NCBI GenBank assembly: GCA_030632885.1
Contig: DAOVTW010000058.1
Span: forward strand, 1 to 20,446
Direction: 5' to 3'
Length of the DNA: 20,446 bases
Source: JAIOSM01 sp023143455
GTDB lineage: Bacteria > Desulfobacterota > Desulfobacteria > Desulfobacterales > Desulfobacteraceae
In this document: piece by piece, positions 14,322-20,446 of the stretch
How the letters are laid out: each line of letters begins with the position of its first letter
How positions within the stretch are numbered: the first letter of the stretch is position 1
The notes under the pieces: model-generated
What the model saw: only the letters and a program-made list of their open reading frames with translations
What the model was told of the DNA's origin: nothing
The model's database searches: none
Position numbers and translations under genes: made by a program

Positions 14322-15067
14322 TCAGTGCAGCCTTAATTTCGAAAGCCAGTTATGAGCAGTTCTGATTTCTGCACCATTGGGGAATGTTTTTTCTCTTTTT
14401 AATTCCTTTGTTATTTGAATCATTTTTATTTTTGTGAAAAATTTTTTAAAAATTTCAAAATTTGGACTTATGTTCTCATCCTTCCATTTCACTTCAATCA
14501 TTAATGAAGGGATCTCATCGGTTGTTATACAAAAATCAATTTCTCTCCCATCCTTGTTTCTTAAATAATAAAGTTTTTTTGTTTCTCCAAAACAATCTTC
14601 CCGGAAGTGAATTTCTTTTTGTAGAGCACAGGCAACTGTGTTCTACAGCTTGATACCTGAATCACCAATGACCTGACCTGTATCATAGAAATAGAATTTA
14701 GCTGTTTTTTGAATAGCCCGGGCAATATTTTTATGGAAAGAAGGAATGGCTCAGGGAAACCACCTATAGTTAACAATTTGTCCAGTTGGCTTTCAAGATT
14801 TTTCGGTGATAGAAAGGTATTAATCTCTTTTAAATCCAGAGGATGTAGTCTAAATTGGAAAAACCTACCTGCCAAAGAATCACCAACTTTTCTATAAGTA
14901 TCCAGCTTGGCACTTCCAGTAACAAGAATAGAAGGGGGTATGCCTTCAGTATCGTAAATGCCTTTAATCCAAGACTTCCAATTTTTTAATTTGTGAAGTT
15001 CATCAAAAATAACAAGTTCTTTTGATCTGTCCCAAGACTTTTTCGGAACAGCATCCGAAAAAGTCAA
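14322..15067 (-). pseudogene. DUF4143-type AAA ATPase relic
   Basis: The N-terminal part with Walker A is missing. The remaining frame from a TTG at 15067 reads Walker B (ELVIFDELHKLKNWKSWIKG), sensor-1 (ILVTGSAKLDTYRKVGDSLA) and FRLHPLDLKEI. After GGFPEPFL (near 14750) a deletion and frameshift follow: ARAIQKTAKFYFYDTGQVIG, an in-frame TAG, then NTVACALQKEIHFREDCFGE, YYLRNKDGREIDFCITTDEI and a C-terminus ending at 14322. The last part contains the family's nuclease-like D...E-K pattern. It is a relative of ATPase C with at least two deletions and a nonsense codon. It sits between the wbpE-like and wbpA-like genes, a third insertion point in the operon. Confidence 0.85.
15036..15065. repeat. 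Perfect hairpin-forming inverted repeat after the aminotransferase gene
   Basis: Arms GACTTTTTCGGA (15036-15047) and TCCGAAAAAGTC (15054-15065) are fully complementary with a 6-base loop. It lies 28 bases beyond the aminotransferase stop, at the truncated end of the ATPase relic. It lacks a T-run, so it is not a standard terminator; it could be an mRNA-processing or stability hairpin, or the scar of a fold-back recombination event. Confidence 0.6.
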
Positions 15068-15093
15068 TATATATAGGGTTTGTTCTGCAAATA

Positions 15094-16170
15094 TCAGACA
15101 CTTTTTATTACTTCAGCAATTACATTCATATCTTTCTCAGATAGGAAAGGATGTATTGGTAAACTTAATACTTTATTTGCTGCGGTTTCAGCAATCGGGT
15201 TTTGCATTGATTGTTCTAATGCTGGCTGTTTATTTAAAGGAATAGGGTAGTGGACTGCTGTTGGGATACCCTTTTCTTTGAGTTTTTTTTGTAGTTTATC
15301 CCGGCTTTCTGTCTGGATTGTATATTGTGCATAAACACTTGTGTTATATGGTTCAATATATGGAGTTATTACTTCTGTGTTTTTTAATAGTTCAGAATAT
15401 TTTTGTCCGATTTTTGATCTGGCTTCTACTTCTTGTGGAAATATGTCAAATTTTGCAAGGAGGATTGCTGCCTGTAATGTGTCCAAGCGCCCATTAACAC
15501 CAATCCTTGGATGATGGTACCGTCTGTCCTGGCCGTGTACTCTGATTTCTCTTATTGCTTTTGCAATTTCATCATCATCTGTAAAACATGCTCCTGCATC
15601 ACCATATGCGCCCAGAGGTTTTGAAGGGAAAAAGGAGGTGCAGGCAATTGTGCTCAGGGAACATGATCTTTTACCTTTGTATGTGGCTCCAAAACTTTGT
15701 GCTCCATCTTCAATAACCGGAAGCTTGTGTTTTTTTGCAATTTGATTGATTTTATTAAATTCTGCACATTGTCCGTAGAGGCTTACAGGCATTATGGCTT
15801 TTGTTTTATCTGTAATTGCCTGTTCAATAAGATTGGGGCTGATGTTATATGTTTTGGGGTCAATGTCTACAAAAACAGGTTTTGCACCTAATAAAACGAT
15901 TGTTTCTGCTGTTGCAATAAATGAGAACGGGGTTGTGATTACTTCGTCTCCAGGTTTTATTCCTATAGCCATCATGGAAATTTGGAGTGCGTCTGTGCCG
16001 TTTGCCACACCTAGGCAGTGTTTTACACCAACATAATCGGCAAGCCTTTCTTCTAATTCCTGGACTTCAGGTCCCATAATGAAGCGTTGGTGATCAAGGA
16101 CTTTTTGGATTCTTTTATCAACGTTTTCTTTTATTTGTAAGTATTGAGCTTTTAGATCGATAAATTGCAT
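15094..16170 (-). CDS. wbpE: DegT/DnrJ/EryC1-family aminotransferase (WbpE-like)
   Basis: A PLP-dependent sugar aminotransferase of 358 residues. VANGTDALQISMMAIG (55-70) forms part of the cofactor site, EDGAQSFGA contains the PLP-ring aspartate (D155), and TSFFPSKPLGAYGDAGA carries the Schiff-base lysine (K184). In this context it should transfer an amino group from glutamate to the 3-keto product of the WbpB-like enzyme, giving UDP-GlcNAc(3NH2)A. It starts at an ATG preceded by GTGGA, 59 bases after the RelE-like toxin. The exact substrate is inferred from the neighbours. Confidence 0.87.
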   Translation of the reverse strand: MQFIDLKAQYLQIKENVDKRIQKVLDHQRFIMGPEVQELEERLADYVGVKHCLGVANGTDALQISMMAIGIKPGDEVITTPFSFIATAETIVLLGAKPVFVDIDPKTYNISPNLIEQAITDKTKAIMPVSLYGQCAEFNKINQIAKKHKLPVIEDGAQSFGATYKGKRSCSLSTIACTSFFPSKPLGAYGDAGACFTDDDEIAKAIREIRVHGQDRRYHHPRIGVNGRLDTLQAAILLAKFDIFPQEVEARSKIGQKYSELLKNTEVITPYIEPYNTSVYAQYTIQTESRDKLQKKLKEKGIPTAVHYPIPLNKQPALEQSMQNPIAETAANKVLSLPIHPFLSEKDMNVIAEVIKSV

Positions 16171-16229
16171 AATTATTTATCCACTTACTATTTGAAGGTG
16201 GTCATTTTTATGGAAGGGCTGCATTTATA

Positions 16230-16514
16230 TTAAATTCGTTTTGAAGCTGATTGATATATTTGTTTGTCTCTTCTTGGACCTACTGCTAAAACAAAAACTA
16301 TGACTTTTTTATTAGACACCTGATACACTACTCTAAAATCTCCAATTCTTAGCTTTCTAAAATTTTTAAGATTATTTGATAATGGTGCTCCAAACTTTTC
16401 AGGTGCGACAGTGAGTTTTTCATTAATAGTCAGAATGATTCTTCTTGCTGCTGAAGGTCCCACGCTTTTCAAATCATTATCAACCTCTTTGTGATAAATG
16501 ATTTTCCAAGTCAC
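16230..16514 (-). CDS. RelE/ParE-family toxin
   Basis: A 94-residue basic protein starting MTWKIIYHKEVDNDLKSVGP. The order of elements is typical of RelE-type mRNA interferases: an N-terminal strand, helices with AARRIILTINEKL, then the strands LRIGDFRVVYQV and KVIVFVLAVGPRRDKQIYQ. Arg and Lys residues in these strands are those usually involved in RNA cleavage. It overlaps the antitoxin gene by 4 bases. This is the only toxin gene in the window that looks intact. Confidence 0.88.
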   Translation of the reverse strand: MTWKIIYHKEVDNDLKSVGPSAARRIILTINEKLTVAPEKFGAPLSNNLKNFRKLRIGDFRVVYQVSNKKVIVFVLAVGPRRDKQIYQSASKRI

Positions 16515-16780
16515 TTTGTAAATTTATCCATCATTGTTTGATGAGAGATTGTTTCTTCAGGGTTAAAATTTTGAATTCTAGCCAGAGCAAGAGATGTCAA
16601 GCGAAGATCTTCAATTTCTTCTTCCATTGCTTCATAGGAATCAAACGACATAAGGATTGCCTTGGGAGAATTGTTTTTCAAGATGATTAATTTGTCAGTC
16701 TCTCCTGTCGCAATTGAATTTAGTGTTGCAGCAGTGTTTTTTGCAAGTTGAGTGGAAGATAAATAGTTTTTTATTGGCAT
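16511..16780 (-). CDS. Phd/YefM-type antitoxin
   Basis: An 89-residue protein starting MPIKNYLSSTQLAKNTAATL, with KLIILKNNSPKAILMSFDSY in the middle, the pattern of Phd/YefM DNA-binding N-terminal domains. The acidic helical C-terminal part (EAMEEEIEDL...) should bind the toxin. It precedes the RelE-like toxin with a 4-base overlap and is separated from the wbpD-like gene by its own promoter. A short inverted repeat around the -10 suggests autorepression. Confidence 0.85.
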   Translation of the reverse strand: MPIKNYLSSTQLAKNTAATLNSIATGETDKLIILKNNSPKAILMSFDSYEAMEEEIEDLRLTSLALARIQNFNPEETISHQTMMDKFTK

Positions 16781-16812
16781 AATAAGCCCCTTTTTATATG
16801 CGTAATTACACT

Positions 16813-16842
16813 AATAATAGCACCGATTATTTGATTTGTCAA
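16813..16842 (-). promoter_or_regulatory. Sigma-70 promoter of the RelBE-type pair with overlapping dyad
   Basis: Reading the minus strand, TTGACA (16842-16837) is followed after exactly 17 bases by TATTAT (16819-16814). An inverted repeat AATAAT/ATTATT (16813-16818 and 16826-16831) overlaps the -10 and could be the operator for the antitoxin-toxin complex. The antitoxin ATG is 33 bases downstream of the -10. The promoter abuts the end of the wbpD-like gene, so the module brought or evolved its own expression. Confidence 0.7.
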
Positions 16843-16844
16843 AT

Positions 16845-17426
16845 TTAAGAAAGTATCAAAGTTAAATATTCATCATTAAGTTGGTACAACTCGTTGGTAT
16901 TTGGGCATTTTGTTTGGGCATTTCCTTTTAGCGGCAGATCAAGTTTTTCTCCAAATCGGCTCATCCACCCTATCTGTTTTGCAGGAACCCCTGCCATTAA
17001 GGCAAAAGGTTTGATGTCAGTTGTTACTACTGATCCAGCTCCGATAAAAGCATATTCACCAATTGTATTGCCGCAGATAATTGTGCAATTTGCTCCCAAG
17101 GTCGCGCCTTTTTTTACAAGAGTATTGAGATATTCATCTTTTCTGGATATTTCTGATCTTGGGTTAAATACATTGGTAAATACCATACTGGGGCCGCAAA
17201 AAACATCATCTTCCAAGGTCACATTATCAAAAACAGAGACGTTGTTCTGGATTTTTACATTATTACCTACAACTACTCTGTTGCCGACAAAGACATTTTG
17301 ACCTAAGGAACATTTTTCTCCGATTACCGCGTCTTTACATATGTGAACCCAGTGCCAGATTCTTGTATCATCACCAATTGTTGCGCCTTCATCGACTATG
17401 GCTGTTTCATGTACAGAATATTTCAT
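16845..17426 (-). CDS. wbpD: UDP-GlcNAc3NA N-acetyltransferase (WbpD-like), left-handed beta helix
   Basis: A 193-residue hexapeptide-repeat acyltransferase. Repeats run from TAIVDEGATIGDDTRIWHWV through SLGQNVFVGNRVVVGNNVKI to GATLGANCTIICGNTIGEYA. The end GVPAKQIGWMSRFGEKL, plus a C-terminal CPNTNELYQL, matches the WbpD/WlbB group. It should acetylate the 3-amino group to give UDP-GlcNAc(3NAc)A. AGGATAAAAACTT precedes the ATG, which is 11 bases after the dehydrogenase stop. Confidence 0.88.
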   Translation of the reverse strand: MKYSVHETAIVDEGATIGDDTRIWHWVHICKDAVIGEKCSLGQNVFVGNRVVVGNNVKIQNNVSVFDNVTLEDDVFCGPSMVFTNVFNPRSEISRKDEYLNTLVKKGATLGANCTIICGNTIGEYAFIGAGSVVTTDIKPFALMAGVPAKQIGWMSRFGEKLDLPLKGNAQTKCPNTNELYQLNDEYLTLILS

Positions 17427-17437
17427 AAGTTTTTATC

Positions 17438-18490
17438 CTAATATTCAAGGGGTAGAGAAATGGTTTTCCCATCCCGGGCTGAAAGGTAAGTTGCTATAAT
17501 TATTTCCAAAGATTTAAGACCTTCTCTGCCATCAGTTTCAGGTTCTGCTTTTCCTCGTAATACATCAATTACGTTTTTAAAGTATAGGGGGTGTCCAAAT
17601 CCGTAGACAGAGGTTGTTTCATAGCTTGCATCTTTAATTTGTTTGTCATAATCGCAAGTTTTTTCAAATTCCCAGTGCTGAATTTCATTTACAGCAACTC
17701 CACCAATCCTTACTGTTCCTTTTTCACCTAAAATTGTCATTGAGCCTTCAAAGTTTTTAGGATAGGTGAGCATGGTTACACACATTGATCCCATTCCACC
17801 ATTTCTCCATCTGATATTCATAACACCTGTGTCTTCAACTTCAATATCCCGGGCAAGGGTGCCGGTCATAGCCTGTATGTCGGCAATAGGACCAATTAGC
17901 CATTCAAGAAGGTCGACATAATGACTTGCCTGATTCATGAATGCCCCGCCATCTAATTCCCATGTTCCGCGCCACTTATCGCTATCGTAATATTCCTGTG
18001 GTCGTGTCCAGAAAACATTAAGGCTTACCATATTTATTCTTCCAAAACACTTTTCATCAATTGCACGTTTTAAAAGTTGCAAGGTAGTATTTTTCCTGTT
18101 TTGTTTAATGACAAATAGTCTTACACCAGCTTCATCGCAGGCATTGACCATAGCAAGACCGTCATTCCATCTTGTTGCCATAGGTTTTTCTGTTACTATG
18201 TGTACACCTTTTTTTGCACCAAGAATTGTTTGAGAAGGGTGGATGCCACTTGGTGTACATAATGATATTACGTCAACATTCTCTTTATCAAGTAAAGTAT
18301 TTAAGTCGTTGTAACCCGGGACATTATATTTTTTTTGTGTTTCCTTTAGGAGGTCAGGATCAGTTTCACAAACAGCAGCTAACTCGAAATCATCACTATG
18401 TTTTTCAATAGACCCAAAATGATTTTTTGAAATCCTTCCGCATCCGATAACTGCAATTTTGATTTTTCGGTCTTTTATTGTTTTGAACAT
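17438..18490 (-). CDS. wbpB: Gfo/Idh/MocA oxidoreductase (WbpB-like UDP-GlcNAcA 3-dehydrogenase)
   Basis: A 350-residue NAD-dependent oxidoreductase. The N-terminal Rossmann motif is KIAVIGCGRISKNHFGSI, the conserved VTEKPMA contains the catalytic lysine of the Gfo/Idh/MocA family, and GGAFMNQASHYVDLLEWLIG includes the substrate-binding His. The WTRPQEYYDSDKWRGTWELD segment is typical of WbpB/WlbA. It should oxidise the C3 hydroxyl of UDP-GlcNAcA for the aminotransferase. GGGAAA precedes the ATG, and the gene follows sat-cysC by 26 bases. Confidence 0.88.
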   Translation of the reverse strand: MFKTIKDRKIKIAVIGCGRISKNHFGSIEKHSDDFELAAVCETDPDLLKETQKKYNVPGYNDLNTLLDKENVDVISLCTPSGIHPSQTILGAKKGVHIVTEKPMATRWNDGLAMVNACDEAGVRLFVIKQNRKNTTLQLLKRAIDEKCFGRINMVSLNVFWTRPQEYYDSDKWRGTWELDGGAFMNQASHYVDLLEWLIGPIADIQAMTGTLARDIEVEDTGVMNIRWRNGGMGSMCVTMLTYPKNFEGSMTILGEKGTVRIGGVAVNEIQHWEFEKTCDYDKQIKDASYETTSVYGFGHPLYFKNVIDVLRGKAEPETDGREGLKSLEIIIATYLSARDGKTISLPLEY

Positions 18491-18516
18491 ATTAGAAGTT
18501 TCCCTTAGATTAAGTA

Positions 18517-20250
18517 TTATCTACTATAAATAAAACCCTTCTGGCTGATGCAGATCAAAACTTCCTGGGCTGCTTCATCAGGACTTAAGTTTGTTGTATC
18601 AATGCGCAGTTCAGGGTTTTTCGGGGTTTCATATGGATCATCAACACCGGTAAAACCTTTTAAGAGCCCAGCCCTGGCTTTAGCATACATTCCTTTTCGG
18701 TCCCGTTTTTCGCATTGGCTGATTGGTGTTGAAATATGAACTTCAAAAAATCCACCATGATTTTCTATTGAAGATCGTATTTCAGAGCGTGTTCTTTCAT
18801 AAGGTGCAATGGGAGCACATATTGCTATGCCTCTGTTTTTGGTGATTTCAGCTGCTACAAATCCTATACGCTTGACATTGATATCTCTGTGTTCTTTTGA
18901 AAAATTCAACTCGCTTGATAAATTTCTCCTGACAATATCTCCATCTAAAAGAGAGACAGGTCTTGTGCCTATTTCCAGAAATCTTGAATAAAGAACCTTG
19001 GCAATTGTGGACTTGCCTGCTCCTGATAAACCAGTAAGAAAAATTGTAAAGCCCTGTTTTGTGGGCATGGGATATGATTTTTGGAGTTCTTCAACAACTT
19101 CAGGAAAACTTGCCCATTCAGGCACTTTTTTTCCTGATCGTATTCTTTTGCTTATATCGGTTCCGGAAAGAGATATGCTTTCCTGTTTTTCAGGAACTTT
19201 ACTCGCAATTTGATATTCATCTTCAAAAGGAACATAAACCATCTCTTCAAAAGGAACTACATTAACACCAATTTCATTGGAAAGTTTTTCAGAAAGTAGT
19301 GTTGCATCATCATATTTATAAAACTTCTTACCTTTGCTGTCTTTACCAGGGCTTGCGTGATCATGCCCTATAACAAAATCGGTACACCCAAAATTTTTAC
19401 CCATTATCATGTGTAGAACAGCATCTCTTGGACCTGCCATGCGCATTGCAAGGGGAAGAAGGCTTAAAACAAAAGAATCCGGGGGGTAATATTTTGAAAC
19501 CTTCCGATAGCAACGCATTCTTGTATAATGATCAAAGTCCCCGGGCTTTGCCACACCTGTTACAGGAAGAAGTAAGAGATTTGCTTTTGCTTTTTTCATT
19601 GCCTGAATGGTCATTTCAAACTGCGGGCGGTGCAATGGCTGTCTCGTCTGGAAGCCAACAACCCGTTTCCATCCAAGTCTTGTATAAATATTTCTGACTT
19701 CTGACGGAGTCATTCTGATTTGCTTGAAATCCGAGTGAATTGGAAGGCTTAAAGCCTCTATTTTCCCGCCAATATAGTATTTCCCGGATTTATTAAAAAG
19801 ATAATCGATTCCGGGGTGGGTTTTATCCCTAGTGCCATATATTGCAAGAGCTTCTTTTTCTATTTCTACAGGCCAGATATCATCAACATTCATAACTCCA
19901 AGCAGAAACCCTTCCTGATCCCTGAGAACAACAGATTGTCCAATTTCCAAAGTTGAGCCGAGGTTTTCCGGAATATCAAGGCATATTGGTACAGGCCACA
20001 ACTCGTCAGTTTTGAGACGCATTCGATCCAGGACTGCTTCATAATCAGTGTGTGTCATAAAACCTTCAAGGGGTGAATAGGCACCTGTGGCAAGAAGTTC
20101 AAAGTCGCAGATCTGCCGATCATTCAAAATCACATCGGGCATTGATGAAGTAATATCTTTTAATAAAGCATTGCGTTCTTCATCAACAAGCAGATTAACA
20201 AGCTTGCCTGTATTTCCGTGGGGGCTAATTATTGATGTTGTCTGGTTCAA
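18517..20250 (-). CDS. Bifunctional ATP sulfurylase/APS kinase (Sat-CysC fusion)
   Basis: A 577-residue fusion that should turn sulfate and two ATP into PAPS, the donor for sulfotransferases. Residues 1 to about 395 form the ATP sulfurylase part, with QTRQPLHRPQ (201-210) and GHDHASPG (295-302). These differ from the usual QTRNP-HxxH and GRDHAGPG at catalytic positions (Asn to Gln, second His to Gln, Arg to His). Residues from about 400 are an APS kinase with P-loop GLSGAGKST (407-415), LLDGDIVRR and DRKGMYAKARAGLLKGFTGV, all intact. The start is TTG at 20250, after an AAAGG; a nearby ATG (20257) is out of frame. It is the first gene of the operon and suggests a sulfated polysaccharide. Confidence 0.9.
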   Translation of the reverse strand: MNQTTSIISPHGNTGKLVNLLVDEERNALLKDITSSMPDVILNDRQICDFELLATGAYSPLEGFMTHTDYEAVLDRMRLKTDELWPVPICLDIPENLGSTLEIGQSVVLRDQEGFLLGVMNVDDIWPVEIEKEALAIYGTRDKTHPGIDYLFNKSGKYYIGGKIEALSLPIHSDFKQIRMTPSEVRNIYTRLGWKRVVGFQTRQPLHRPQFEMTIQAMKKAKANLLLLPVTGVAKPGDFDHYTRMRCYRKVSKYYPPDSFVLSLLPLAMRMAGPRDAVLHMIMGKNFGCTDFVIGHDHASPGKDSKGKKFYKYDDATLLSEKLSNEIGVNVVPFEEMVYVPFEDEYQIASKVPEKQESISLSGTDISKRIRSGKKVPEWASFPEVVEELQKSYPMPTKQGFTIFLTGLSGAGKSTIAKVLYSRFLEIGTRPVSLLDGDIVRRNLSSELNFSKEHRDINVKRIGFVAAEITKNRGIAICAPIAPYERTRSEIRSSIENHGGFFEVHISTPISQCEKRDRKGMYAKARAGLLKGFTGVDDPYETPKNPELRIDTTNLSPDEAAQEVLICISQKGFIYSR

Positions 20251-20415
20251 AATTCATGACCTTTATAGTGAGTTATCATTTCCTTTAATATTTCATCTTG
20301 AAAGGGATATAGATATTATGGTTGACACATAGAAAATGACCTGCCTTTTTTGCAAACATGGATTAAAATGCAACAAGGCTGCAATTCAGAGCCATAATCA
20401 AAAGGGAGGCAGGTC
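20251..20415. promoter_or_regulatory. Divergent intergenic region with inverted repeat before the plus-strand gene
   Basis: These 165 bases separate the operon from the plus-strand ORF and must hold promoters for both, although no convincing -35/-10 pair is obvious for either. Within it, GACCTGCC (20338-20345) and GGCAGGTC (20408-20415) form an inverted repeat directly before the ATG. Between the arms lie smaller potential stems (TTGCA/TGCAA and GGCT/AGCC). The ribosome binding site AAAGGGAGG overlaps the right arm. The 78-base segment could be a structured RNA leader. Confidence 0.45.
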
Positions 20416-20446
20416 ATGAGAAAAATAATAAAGTATATTGGATTGG
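20416..20446 (+). CDS. Start of a plus-strand gene, possibly IS110-family transposase (partial)
   Basis: ATG at 20416, six bases after a strong AAAGGGAGG ribosome binding site, encodes MRKIIKYIGL before the window ends. Many IS110-family (DEDD) transposases begin with a short basic segment followed by YIGLDVHK or YIGIDVS; the visible part fits this, and the next codon begins with G as an Asp codon would. Ten residues cannot prove it. If correct, the upstream structured region is the insertion sequence's left non-coding end. Confidence 0.4.
   Translation, partial: MRKIIKYIGL

Noticed and set aside
15036..15065. Rho-independent terminator after the wbpE-like gene
   Set aside because: The stem is perfect but AT-rich and is followed by TTGGGAC on the transcribed strand, with no T-run.
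2432..19697. Plus-strand ORFs of 60-135 codons throughout the window
   Set aside because: They lie antisense to well-supported minus-strand genes, lack ribosome binding sites and show no recognisable motifs.
20322..20327. TTGACA as a -35 box for the plus-strand gene
   Set aside because: No acceptable -10 sequence is found 16-18 bases downstream, so a promoter here is not supported.
1..20446. tRNA, rRNA or riboswitch genes
   Set aside because: No cloverleaf, conserved rRNA segment or recognisable riboswitch core was seen on either strand by eye.

Overview
The window is about 20.4 kb of AT-rich bacterial DNA. Every recognisable gene lies on the minus strand except a partial one at the right edge, so transcription runs from right to left. 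The right half (about 10.6-20.3 kb) is a nucleotide-sugar and polysaccharide operon. The left half (1-10.5 kb) is a densely rearranged accessory region. Base composition, the style of the epimerase and DUF4143 proteins, and the Sat-CysC fusion suggest a Desulfobacterota-like (deltaproteobacterial) genome, but this is a weak inference because the window has no rRNA or other marker gene.

The operon, in transcription order, starts with a bifunctional ATP sulfurylase/APS kinase (20250-18517), which makes PAPS for sulfation. It continues with a WbpB-like oxidoreductase, a WbpD-like N-acetyltransferase, a RelBE-type toxin-antitoxin pair with its own promoter, a WbpE-like aminotransferase, a decayed DUF4143 ATPase relic, a WbpA-like UDP-GlcNAc 6-dehydrogenase, a UDP-glucuronate 4-epimerase-like SDR and a UDP-glucose 6-dehydrogenase. 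WbpA, B, E and D together would make UDP-GlcNAc(3NAc)A. The next step, to UDP-ManNAc(3NAc)A, needs a 2-epimerase of the WecB/WbpI fold.

That 2-epimerase family is what lies in pieces downstream. Seven separate remnants of one non-hydrolysing 2-epimerase gene occur between positions 1 and 7985: three long but internally deleted copies, three 5' fragments and one 3' stub. Between them sit four intact DUF4143-type AAA ATPase genes, four MNT nucleotidyltransferase (antitoxin) domains, each followed by a truncated HEPN toxin, a RelB-like orphan antitoxin, and two rearranged AlbA_2 (Schlafen-like) genes. Cargo genes usually end at, or a few bases before, an epimerase start codon. Similarly, the last codons of ugd and its downstream spacer are repeated on the far side of an ATPase gene. 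This looks like repeated duplication of [cargo + operon gene end] units followed by short-homology deletions. The deletions removed every HEPN toxin C-terminus but left every MNT catalytic motif.

At the right edge, a plus-strand ORF begins MRKIIKYIGL, preceded by a strong ribosome binding site and an inverted repeat. This resembles the start of an IS110-family transposase with a structured leader. No intergenic stretch exceeds 300 bases without a gene or gene remnant. No tRNA, rRNA or CRISPR array was seen.
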